NCBI GenBank assembly: GCA_964423645.1
Contig: CAYRFE010000052.1
Location: forward strand, 1 to 13,245
Length of the DNA stretch: 13,245 nucleotides
Origin: CAYRFE01 sp964423645 [NCBI: uncultured bacterium]
Lineage (GTDB): Bacteria > Macinerneyibacteriota > Macinerneyibacteria > Macinerneyibacteriales
Direction: 5' to 3'
Of this stretch, positions 6,994 through 13,245 are shown one piece after another. The notes beneath the pieces are model-generated. The model was not told where the DNA came from and searched no databases. It was given only the letters and a program-made list of their open reading frames with translations. How positions within the stretch are numbered: the stretch's first letter is position 1; each line of letters opens with the position of its first letter. The position numbers and the translations under genes are program-made.

Positions 6994-8133
6994 ATGCGTA
7001 TTTTGGTAATATATTACAAACCTTTTTTTCCTATCAACAGCGGTGATAAAAATGTTATAGCGTCTCATATCGAGGAACTTTCAAAATTTGCCGACGTAGA
7101 CCTTCTTTGTTTCGGTTCGTCCGCTGAATCAAATGCTACGTTGCCGGGATTACACAATTATATTTATCTGCGATATAGTAACCTCCAAAAACTTATTTCT
7201 CTTTTACGATATTTCTCATGGAAAAAACCTTTACAATGTGCCTTATATTCACTTCCGGTTGTAAGAAAGTGGATCAAAGAACATTCATGCGAGTATGATA
7301 TCATATATCCGCATTTTTTTCGATCATTTACACTTGTTGAAAATCTACATACCCGCATCATACTACACTTGCATGATGCGCTTTCGCTGAATTATTCCCG
7401 CGCCATACGAACAAATATATCATTTTGGCGACAATTGATCTATAGATATGAGATCCCTCGCCTGAAAAAGTATGAAATCTCATGTATACACCACGCTGAA
7501 CACACATTCACCGTTTCCACCTCAGACAAAACCTATTTTGTCGCCAACGGAGCAGAACAAAAAAAGATCAGCCACATACCGATTACTGTTTCGACGCATT
7601 TATTCACAACAAACAAACCGATCAAACCGAAACAAATCTGCTTTTTCGGCAATATGAGTTACATCGCAAATAGTGATGCGGTCGAGTGGTTTGTGAACGA
7701 AGTTTTTCCGCATTTACCTGACGATATCACCTTTGAAATTATCGGTTCGTCACCGCCTGAACGAATAGAAAAACTCGCTTCACCTAGAATTACCGTTACC
7801 GGCTTTGTTGAAAATCCATACGAATTGATCGCAGAATCTGCGCTCATGGTAGCCCCTTTACGCATTGCAAGCGGCGTACAAGTAAAAATACTCGAAGCGA
7901 TGGCGTTAGGAAAACCGATCGTGGCCTCCACTGTCTGCACTCAAGCACTCAATGCTGAAAACGGAAAACATTTTCTTCTCGCTGACACACCGGAAGACTT
8001 TGTAACAAAAATCACGTCACTCCTGACTGCCCCGAATAATGCAAAAATCATAGGAGATAATGCTCGTACGTTCTGCGCACAGCATCACACTGTGTTAGAT
8101 ATTAGACCTTATTTCCTGCAACACCGCGAATGA
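6994..8133 (+). CDS. GT4-family glycosyltransferase
   Basis: 379 aa. The N-terminus (MRILVIYYKPFFPINSGD) is a GT-B first strand and glycine loop. CFFGNMSYIANSDAVEWF around 216-233 is the hinge into the C-terminal domain, and GVQVKILEAMALGKPIV at 294-310 is the donor-binding segment with E301. The first Glu of E-x7-E is replaced by Ser, as happens in related GT4 subgroups. It should act in the cytoplasm on a membrane-bound acceptor; the sugar is unknown. The -10 box lies 5 nt before the ATG and there is no ribosome binding site, so translation is probably leaderless. Its 3' end overlaps the convergent gene by 32 bp. Confidence 0.9.
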   Translation: MRILVIYYKPFFPINSGDKNVIASHIEELSKFADVDLLCFGSSAESNATLPGLHNYIYLRYSNLQKLISLLRYFSWKKPLQCALYSLPVVRKWIKEHSCEYDIIYPHFFRSFTLVENLHTRIILHLHDALSLNYSRAIRTNISFWRQLIYRYEIPRLKKYEISCIHHAEHTFTVSTSDKTYFVANGAEQKKISHIPITVSTHLFTTNKPIKPKQICFFGNMSYIANSDAVEWFVNEVFPHLPDDITFEIIGSSPPERIEKLASPRITVTGFVENPYELIAESALMVAPLRIASGVQVKILEAMALGKPIVASTVCTQALNAENGKHFLLADTPEDFVTKITSLLTAPNNAKIIGDNARTFCAQHHTVLDIRPYFLQHRE

Positions 8134-9157
8134 GATCAATAATTTTTTTCTTATACATTTCATGATCATTAATCTTTTGACTAAGCGCTACGACCCTTTC
8201 GCTCTTTCGTACATCAAAAGAGGAAACGATTGCATCGATTTGCGCCAATAACGGTTTTTCAGGAGTTATAAAGTAGATGCCCTCTTTAAATTTTGATGCA
8301 AGTGTCTGCGCGAAACCTGTATGTTTTTCGGTCAATACCACCGGAATTCCGCACGCCAAAGCCTCAAGAACCGCCATTGAGAATCCTTCATATTTTGAGG
8401 GAAAAAACAACACGCACGAGTGTTGATAATGTGCGGCAATCTCAGCAGAAGATGAGGCGGACGTAACAAAGACACGGGGAAACGCATTGAATTCGGGAAA
8501 TGAATGTGGACATAACAATTCGAATGAGTACGTATTTTGCGCTGAGACCTCTTCCGCTAATTTCATTAATAACGGTAACCCTTTCGCTTTTTTGATCGCA
8601 CCGCAATATGATATCTTTTTTGAAGCGGGCGATTGGCGTGACGGGTAAAATTGCGTACTGTCAATAATGTTCTCTATTACAACAATCTTATCGGGTGATA
8701 TACGGTAAAATGTCATTAAATCATGTTTTATATTTTCCGATACCGCAACAATTTTTCTACACTTGTGATATGCTTTTTTTTCGATCATACTTGTTATACT
8801 GAATGCCTTTTGCAACACTGATTCTTGTAGATTATGTTTTATCCCTGCATTAATACTGTGTGCAAAGACTATGTCGGCAGAATAGGCAAATGCATCATAT
8901 CCGTTCGCGATGATCAGCGCATCTCCGGCGTTTTTTCGCAACCATAATGATGCCGCCAACGAAACAAAAACATGTTTTAATTTACCGAATGTCAGCACCA
9001 TGAGTATATTAAGCCATAGTGATGTTAGATTTTTTTCAGAGACGACAAGTACATCATATTTATTTTCCTTTAATATTGATTCGAGGATCTCTACCACGCG
9101 CGGTACACCCCCGACATGCGATGTTCCATATTGTGAAATAATAATTATTTTTTGCAT
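8102..9157 (-). CDS. GT4-family glycosyltransferase
   Basis: 351 aa. SQYGTSHVGGVPRVVE at 8-23 contains the GGVPR loop common in GT4 enzymes. AVSENIKHDL around 138-147 and CGAIKKAKGLPLL around 185-197 are also typical. PSKYEGFSMAVLEALACG at 253-270 carries a complete E-x7-E motif (E257, E265), making this the most canonical GT4 member of the cluster. It is expected to use an NDP-sugar on a lipid-linked glycan acceptor. TATAAT ends 5 nt before the ATG and no Shine-Dalgarno site is seen, so the mRNA is probably leaderless. Its end overlaps the preceding convergent glycosyltransferase gene by 32 bp, so the two full-length transcripts would be antisense to one another there. Confidence 0.92.
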   Translation of the reverse strand: MQKIIIISQYGTSHVGGVPRVVEILESILKENKYDVLVVSEKNLTSLWLNILMVLTFGKLKHVFVSLAASLWLRKNAGDALIIANGYDAFAYSADIVFAHSINAGIKHNLQESVLQKAFSITSMIEKKAYHKCRKIVAVSENIKHDLMTFYRISPDKIVVIENIIDSTQFYPSRQSPASKKISYCGAIKKAKGLPLLMKLAEEVSAQNTYSFELLCPHSFPEFNAFPRVFVTSASSSAEIAAHYQHSCVLFFPSKYEGFSMAVLEALACGIPVVLTEKHTGFAQTLASKFKEGIYFITPEKPLLAQIDAIVSSFDVRKSERVVALSQKINDHEMYKKKIIDLIRGVAGNKV

Positions 9158-9162
9158 ACGCG

Positions 9163-9190
9163 ATTATAGCATTTATTTCTACAAAAACAA
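9163..9190 (-). promoter_or_regulatory. Leaderless-type promoter of glycosyltransferase at 9157
   Basis: On the - strand a perfect TATAAT (9163-9168) stands 5 nt before the ATG. TTGTTT (9185-9190) lies 16 bp upstream as a partial -35. The predicted start coincides with the start codon within a base or two. Confidence 0.7.
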
Positions 9191-9197
9191 ATAGCAT

Positions 9198-9226
9198 TTG
9201 ATTGATCGGTTTTTTAAAGCTATACT
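9198..9226 (+). promoter_or_regulatory. Leaderless-type promoter of glycosyltransferase at 9233
   Basis: TTGATT (9198-9203), 17 bp, TATACT (9221-9226), then 6 nt to the ATG. Both hexamers and the spacing are identical to those at 6960-6988. No Shine-Dalgarno site precedes the ATG. Confidence 0.75.
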
Positions 9227-9232
9227 CGTCGT

Positions 9233-10519
9233 ATGAAAATTCTCATTATTGCCTATTATTTTCCTCCATCAACCGGCGCGGCACCTTTGCGACCATACTA
9301 TTGGGCGAAGTACTGGTCTGAAGCGGGTCATGACGTCACCATTCTTACAAAAAATAACGCCGGCACTTTGTCGTTACCGGAACTTCCCGGTGTAGAGATC
9401 ATATCGCTGACACATTTCGACATATATACATTTTTTAGAAAAAAGAACCGTACACGAAACGATAATCAGACATCGGAGATCACACAAAAAAATCCCTCAT
9501 TACTCAAAAGAATACTCTACTTTTTGCAAAAACATACCGGTATACTGTCAAGCGTACGAATGCCCGAACCGGCAGATTTTTGGTATTTTCCTGCACGAAG
9601 ATGGTTAAATAAAACACCGAAACAGTGGGATCTCATTGTTTCGACATGCGGTCCCTATGTTACACATTTGATAGCACATTATGCAATCGCCCACAAAAAG
9701 GCTTCTCTTTGGAATGCCGACTATCGGGATATGTGGACACAACATTCTTTCTTTCGCGGACTCTTTCCCTTCACACTCCTTGAAAAAGTGCTGGAAAAAT
9801 ATATTCTTAAAAAGTGCACTTCATTATCGACCGTTGATCCGTATTTGGTACAAATCCTTGAAAATAAATATACCATTAAAACTTTTCTTGCATATAACGG
9901 TTATGATCCTCTTCCGCTCACCTGCACCAAACGCCGTAATTCAATAACCATTGCGTATATCGGAACCTTCTATCGAAAGATTCAAAATATTGAACTTTTG
10001 TGTGCCGCGCTTCAACTATTAAAACGTGATAACAGTCAATTGTTTCACAATCTATCCATTGTTTTTGCAGGCACGAACGATATTCATCATATCACAACGC
10101 TCTTTACTGTATATGAAATAGCGTCCTGTCTCACAGTGACACGCCCTGTCCCGCATGATGAAGCGATTGCGCTTCAACATACCAGCGACGCGTTATTATT
10201 TGTCGATTATTGGGATGTACGCAAAAACAGACCGGTTCCCTTAATCTCACAAAAATTGATCGAATATTGTTTTTCAAATACAGAAATATTGATTATCGGG
10301 AGTCCCATAAAAACATATCGCGCCGACATAATCATTGAGTCAGGATGCGGTGCTTTTTTTCAAACAGCGGACGAACTCTTTCTTCATATAAAAAACATTT
10401 GTCTTCACGGCAAAAACAACATTTCACCGCGCTTCGACTATCTTAATAAATTTACACGAAAACAGTCAAGCACACAACTTCTGTCTGATATACTCGCTCA
10501 TTCACACCAAACGTTATAA
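9233..10519 (+). CDS. Glycosyltransferase, GT4-like
   Basis: 428 aa. IAYYFPPSTGAAPLRPYYW at 6-24 is the strong N-terminal signature of a GT4 subgroup that also carries a DYRDxW motif, seen here as NADYRDMWT at 161-169. AYIGTFYRKIQNIELL around 241-256 starts the C-terminal Rossmann domain, and SQKLIEYCFSNTEILI at 339-354 replaces the classical E-x7-E with a KLIEY form. Residues 65-110 form a polar insertion of unclear role. It probably extends the same surface glycan. It is transcribed from a promoter whose -10 box ends 6 nt before the ATG. Its TAA overlaps the convergent pilin gene by 6 bp, which marks the boundary between the glycan and pilus regions. Confidence 0.87.
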   Translation: MKILIIAYYFPPSTGAAPLRPYYWAKYWSEAGHDVTILTKNNAGTLSLPELPGVEIISLTHFDIYTFFRKKNRTRNDNQTSEITQKNPSLLKRILYFLQKHTGILSSVRMPEPADFWYFPARRWLNKTPKQWDLIVSTCGPYVTHLIAHYAIAHKKASLWNADYRDMWTQHSFFRGLFPFTLLEKVLEKYILKKCTSLSTVDPYLVQILENKYTIKTFLAYNGYDPLPLTCTKRRNSITIAYIGTFYRKIQNIELLCAALQLLKRDNSQLFHNLSIVFAGTNDIHHITTLFTVYEIASCLTVTRPVPHDEAIALQHTSDALLFVDYWDVRKNRPVPLISQKLIEYCFSNTEILIIGSPIKTYRADIIIESGCGAFFQTADELFLHIKNICLHGKNNISPRFDYLNKFTRKQSSTQLLSDILAHSHQTL

Positions 10520-10957
10520 TCGGTGTAATCCGTCTGCCACAGCAGGCACGGGGCCTTGAGTATCATCTTGTCCGTCAACAGTATGATCATTCAGCCATAC
10601 TTGAGTTCTTTTTTTATCTTTTGCAGTGGCAACAATGGTATAACCGCCATTTGAATTATTACCTTCGTATCCCAACTCAAAAACGGTTCCTCTTAATTTA
10701 TTAACATCAAACAACATATCAGATGAAGGAATGGTCAGCGCATTCATCAATTCAGTATAATCAGTCGGTATCCACGTACTGCTATCAACTGACTTATACG
10801 TATCGATCGCTTTACGAAGCCCCTTGATCGATAACATTGCGGCACGAACCGCTGCTCTGTCTTTCATTTTTGAAAACGCAGGAATACCGATACCTGCCAA
10901 AATTGCAATAATAGCTATCACGATCATAAGTTCGACAAGAGTAAAACCTTTTTTCAT
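10514..10957 (-). CDS. Type IV pilin-like protein (major pilin paralogue)
   Basis: 147 aa. MKKG/FTLVEL is a canonical class III prepilin signal: G4 is the cleavage residue, F5 becomes the N-methylated first residue, and E9 is the conserved Glu+5. A hydrophobic helix runs to about residue 28. MKDRAAVRAA at 31-40 and KLRGTVFELGYEG at 87-99 match the pilin at 12202-12675, so the two are paralogues. There are no cysteines, hence no disulfide-bonded D-region. The prepilin peptidase two genes upstream is expected to process it. AGGGGGAG overlaps the stop of the preceding gene and serves as ribosome binding site; the gap is 8 bp. It could be a minor pilin, a pseudopilin of a type II secretion system or a competence pilin. 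Confidence 0.92.
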   Translation of the reverse strand: MKKGFTLVELMIVIAIIAILAGIGIPAFSKMKDRAAVRAAMLSIKGLRKAIDTYKSVDSSTWIPTDYTELMNALTIPSSDMLFDVNKLRGTVFELGYEGNNSNGGYTIVATAKDKKRTQVWLNDHTVDGQDDTQGPVPAVADGLHRL

Positions 10958-10965
10958 AACTCCCC

Positions 10966-11370
10966 CTAAAAAATTGGTTTTTCTTTCCCTTCAAACACCG
11001 TTCGCGTTGTATGAAACGACCAAAAGTACAGTTTTTTCTTCATTTTCGGGGTCAATACTACGGTATACGATGATCCGTCAGATACATATAGTGAATCTCC
11101 CGGATCTAAAGATGCAATATGATCGCGTGCGTGCTCTTTATCCAATAATGTGATCAATTCCGGTACCCTCATGGAACGCGGATAATGAGCGGTCTCATTG
11201 GTCACCCGATATGTTTCAAGCATTCCTTGTAAGATCGAGAGCGTCGTTTTCACTATTTTTTTATTATTATTGTCCGTTGTAACTGCTTTGCGTTGTATAT
11301 AAATCCCTGCAGTAAGTGCAAGTATCACCATTATAATCATTATTTCTACTGTGCCGAATCCTCGTTTCAT
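10966..11370 (-). CDS. Divergent type IV pseudopilin / minor pilin
   Basis: 134 aa from the ATG at 11370. An in-frame start at 11400 would add ten residues, but GGGAGGAT just before 11370 and the ATGA overlap with the peptidase gene favour the shorter form. MKRG/FGTVEI keeps the Gly before the cleavage site, the Phe+1 and Glu+5, but has G-T at +2/+3 where T-L is usual; a hydrophobic helix follows to about 27. The rest (SILQGMLETYRVTNE around 45-59, SYTVVLTPKMKKK around 101-113) aligns loosely with the flanking pilins, suggesting an old duplication. No cysteines. Its position between the peptidase and a pilin fits a minor pilin that primes or caps the fibre; that role is inference. Confidence 0.82.
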   Translation of the reverse strand: MKRGFGTVEIMIIMVILALTAGIYIQRKAVTTDNNNKKIVKTTLSILQGMLETYRVTNETAHYPRSMRVPELITLLDKEHARDHIASLDPGDSLYVSDGSSYTVVLTPKMKKKLYFWSFHTTRTVFEGKEKPIF

Positions 11371-12131
11371 AATCCTCCCAAAAACGTGATATAATACCAA
11401 TCAACGATTATTTCTCCGAAAAAGAAACCGGTCAATCCGCCGATAGACAGAAAGGGCCCAAACGGAATGATGTGTTCACGAAGTTTCTTTTTGGCATATA
11501 CGGAAAAAATAAGGCCACTGATTGCACCGATTAAAAATGATACTAAAAAAAACAACGGTAGAACTCGAAATGTTAAAAAAAATCCTATAAATGCGGCATA
11601 ATACACATCACCGCCACCCATAACGTCTTTTTTATACAGTAATTTGCCGACAAATAATATGGACAAGATGAATGATCCGCATATAAAAAATGATCCTATG
11701 TGTTCCCACACCATGCCGGAATCAACTGCGATATAAATGCCCCATAAAAACGTCGGAACAAGAACTTCCCAAGGAATAATAAAATGCTTAAGATCTATCA
11801 GACTTGTGACAAATAATGACAAAACGAAAAGAATCACGGTAACGGTGTGCAACGAATTACCGTACAAAAGATATGACCCGAGGAATAATCCTCCGGTGAA
11901 TAACTCAACACTCGGATATATCCATGACACGGGCGCTTTACAGTATGCACATTTACCGCGTAGAAATAAGTAGGATACTACGGGAATATTCATATACCAG
12001 CGTATTGGCTTTCCGCATGCGGTGCACTGCGACGGCGGATAAAGAATCGACTTTCCCAACGGGACGCGATATATGACCACGTTGAGAAAAGACCCTATGA
12101 CCAAACCGCTTATCATGACCAGGAAAATCAT
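11367..12131 (-). CDS. pilD: Prepilin peptidase / N-methyltransferase (A24 family)
   Basis: 254 aa polytopic membrane protein, normal for the family. GSFLNVVIYRVP at 13-24 is the family N-terminal signature, and C36/C39 with C61/C64 form the zinc-binding loop found in bifunctional enzymes that cleave and N-methylate prepilins. The two catalytic aspartates of the aspartic protease are D113 in SLIDLKH and D175 in GGGD. FGPFLSIGG near 224-232 is the usual C-terminal motif. About seven to eight membrane helices are expected. It should process the three prepilins encoded around it. GGGAGGGG shortly before the ATG is the ribosome binding site; the TGA overlaps the next ATG as ATGA. No promoter is seen directly upstream, so expression probably depends on read-through past the hairpin at 12156-12177. 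The names gspO or comC could equally apply. Confidence 0.95.
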   Translation of the reverse strand: MIFLVMISGLVIGSFLNVVIYRVPLGKSILYPPSQCTACGKPIRWYMNIPVVSYLFLRGKCAYCKAPVSWIYPSVELFTGGLFLGSYLLYGNSLHTVTVILFVLSLFVTSLIDLKHFIIPWEVLVPTFLWGIYIAVDSGMVWEHIGSFFICGSFILSILFVGKLLYKKDVMGGGDVYYAAFIGFFLTFRVLPLFFLVSFLIGAISGLIFSVYAKKKLREHIIPFGPFLSIGGLTGFFFGEIIVDWYYITFLGGL

Positions 12132-12155
12132 TCACCCCTCCCACCTACAAATTAA

Positions 12156-12177
12156 GAAGGGAGCATACGCTCCCTTC
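12156..12177 (-). terminator. Hairpin between pilin and prepilin peptidase genes
   Basis: GAAGGGAGC, loop ATAC, GCTCCCTTC: a perfect 9-bp stem. On the - strand, the direction of the pilin genes, TTAATTT follows, a weak U-tract. On the + strand CGTTTTT follows, a better one. It probably reduces transcription from the pilin promoter into the peptidase operon and may work in both directions. Confidence 0.7.
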
Positions 12178-12201
12178 GTTTTTCTAAATATACAGAGCTG
12201 A

Positions 12202-12675
12202 TTAGAACAATTGAACAGTTGCAGCTGCTTTCATAGCAACAGCGGTAGCATCTTTCGCAGGCACTTTGTAGTTATGTTCAGCATTGTTCATTGAATCATG
12301 AACCCATACCCATGTGACGGTATCGTTCAATTTTGGTTTTCCTACCAAGGTGAAACCTGAGGCAGTACCAATATACCACAATTCACGCATGGTGCCTGTT
12401 AATTTGGTAGGGCTCATGTCAAGAGGAATCGGCAAGCTGTTTGTATCAAGCCATTGTTCGCCGCTGATGCTGTCGATAACCGGTAAAAGACCATTGTTGT
12501 CGGGTTCTTGTTCGTATACTTCAAGAGCATACTTCAAGCCTTCAACTGAACGAGCTGCTGACTGAACAGCTGCTTTGTCTTTCATACGACCAAAACTCGG
12601 AACAGCGATAGCAGCAAGGATAGCGATGATCGCGATAACGATCATGAGTTCGATAAGCGTAAAACCTTTTTTCAT
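12202..12675 (-). CDS. Probable major type IV pilin
   Basis: 157 aa from the ATG at 12675. A GTG at 12684 would add three residues, but it overlaps the AGGAGGTG ribosome binding site, which is ideally spaced (8 nt) for the [13 protein letters not shown] is a textbook prepilin leader, with the hydrophobic N-terminal helix to about residue 27 and E9 as Glu+5. [10 protein letters not shown] at 31-40 and [13 protein letters not shown] at 91-103 are shared with the pilin at 10514-10957. The globular part has no cysteines and ends in an alanine-rich tail with terminal Phe. The strong promoter, ideal ribosome binding site and hairpin immediately after the gene fit the abundant pilus subunit; that it is the major one is inference. 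Confidence 0.93.
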   Translation of the reverse strand: MKKGFTLIELMIVIAIIAILAAIAVPSFGRMKDKAAVQSAARSVEGLKYALEVYEQEPDNNGLLPVIDSISGEQWLDTNSLPIPLDMSPTKLTGTMRELWYIGTASGFTLVGKPKLNDTVTWVWVHDSMNNAEHNYKVPAKDATAVAMKAAATVQLF

Positions 12676-12702
12676 ACGGAACACCTCCTATGTTTGAAAG
12701 TA

Positions 12703-12731
12703 ATAGTAGCACCCTCCATGCCATTTGTCAA
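12703..12731 (-). promoter_or_regulatory. Strong sigma70-type promoter of the major pilin gene
   Basis: On the - strand, consensus TTGACA (12726-12731), 17 bp, then TACTAT (12703-12708; 4 of 6). The predicted start near 12696 leaves about 20 nt of leader, which contains AGGAGGTG. Confidence 0.75.
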
Positions 12732-12976
12732 TAAATAATTCAATATAGTCTATATTCATAACTTAGAAATCTCGCATTCTCTTTTTCCTTACCTTTTTAC
12801 TCTTTGGATTGTTTCAATGGACACACTATTGCAGACAAGTGTCGCCATTGGTAACAGTATTTTGTAAAGTTTCACATTCATTACTGTAGAGACAAGGCAC
12901 TGCCTTGTCTTAGCGTATGTAAATCAATTTCATTATCAGGCGTGATCCGATAATCCGGTGGTAATCCGTATTTCGA
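12732..12976. other. Intergenic region with one short hairpin, no gene seen
   Basis: No gene is supported here. At 12890-12910, AGACAAGGCA and TGCCTTGTCT form a perfect 10-bp inverted repeat around a single C. No U-tract follows, so it looks like a dispersed repeat rather than a terminator. Confidence 0.65.
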
Positions 12977-13190
12977 GACCTTTACAAAATTCTAAATTTC
13001 CAATTTTTCTTTATTTTCCGAATAGGGGGGTGGGGACGAAGTCCCCTACAATGAGAATATTTTGTAGGGGCAGAAAATCTTTCTGCCCGCCTCCCGACGG
13101 TCATCGAGTGATTGCGTAAGCAATCGTACCGAGATGCGGGAGGGGTTTGGGGTGGGCACACATTCAAAAAATGGTAGTTTTGCAAAGGTC
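12977..13190 (+). mobile_element. MITE-like element, long copy (214 bp) with hairpin-array core
   Basis: The ends are GACCTTTACAAAA (12977-12989) and TTTTGCAAAGGTC (13178-13190), inverted repeats with one mismatch. Between them lie consecutive hairpins: GGGGAC/GTCCCC (13032-13046), CCCCTACAA/TTGTAGGGG (13043-13070), GGGCAGAAA/TTTCTGCCC (13068-13088) and CCTCCCG/CGGGAGG (13090-13143) enclosing GATTGC-GTAA-GCAATC (13110-13125). The first overlaps the second and the second overlaps the third, so they are mutually exclusive. No protein is encoded. ATTTC occurs at both outer flanks (12970-12974 and 13191-13195), two bases further out on the left; it may be a weak target-site remnant. A deleted copy sits at 4177-4268. 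Confidence 0.87.
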
Positions 13191-13200
13191 ATTTCACCTG

Positions 13201-13245
13201 AATTCCTGCGAGAGTTTATCCTCGTGAAAACGGAGACGAGAATGA
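13201..13245. repeat. Possible partial small palindromic repeat at window edge
   Basis: CTCGT (13222-13226) and ACGAG (13237-13241) could form a 5-bp stem in a stretch that resembles small dispersed hairpin repeats. The window ends here, so its extent and identity cannot be decided. Confidence 0.25.

Noticed and set aside
11371-11400. Earlier start for the 134-aa pseudopilin
   Set aside because: It would put ten residues before the prepilin leader. The GGGAGGAT site and ATGA coupling support 11370.
12890-12910. Perfect 10-bp inverted repeat as a terminator
   Set aside because: It has a one-base loop, no following T-tract, and no gene ending nearby on either strand. A dispersed repeat is more likely.
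12982-13185. 67-aa - strand frame inside the 214-bp element
   Set aside because: It lies entirely within the palindromic element and is absent from the deleted copy; it is not evidence of a transposase.

Overview
The window looks like a piece of a small, moderately AT-rich bacterial genome that uses the standard genetic code: several well-supported genes end in TGA, so UGA is a stop. Short intergenic gaps, type IV pilin genes and hairpin-rich non-coding repeats would fit a candidate-phylum (Patescibacteria/CPR-like) or similar uncultured bacterium. That placement is an inference; no rRNA, tRNA or marker gene is present to test it.

Region 1 (1-261) is a tandem array of about 100-bp GC-rich hairpin units. 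Region 2 (293-2808) is a two-gene + strand operon: a radical SAM protein with a Cys-rich C-terminus, then a PHP-type metallohydrolase of the CehA/McbA kind. Region 3 (2810-10519) is a surface-glycan locus with five GT4-type glycosyltransferases and one Wzx-type oligosaccharide flippase. Its transcription units alternate in direction. The convergent pairs meet with a 1-bp gap, a 32-bp overlap and a 6-bp overlap, and the divergent pairs share short promoter regions. No Wzy polymerase, ligase or initiating sugar-phosphate transferase is visible here, so the locus is probably incomplete in this window. Region 4 (10514-12675, - strand) is a type IV pilus/pseudopilus cluster: a major pilin with its own strong promoter, a hairpin, a prepilin peptidase, a divergent pseudopilin and a second pilin paralogue. 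Region 5 (12676-13245) holds the pilin promoter, then repeats only.

Two patterns stand out. First, a non-autonomous transposon-like (MITE-like) element with 13-bp terminal inverted repeats is present as a 214-bp copy (12977-13190) and a 92-bp internally deleted, inverted copy (4177-4268). Its hairpin core resembles the units of the left-edge array, and direct GGGGTGGG repeats give a simple route for both loss and amplification of the core. Second, three glycosyltransferase genes have a near-consensus -35/-10 promoter whose -10 box ends only 5-6 nt before the ATG, with no ribosome binding site. This predicts leaderless mRNAs, whereas the pilin, peptidase and radical SAM/PHP genes have normal Shine-Dalgarno sites.
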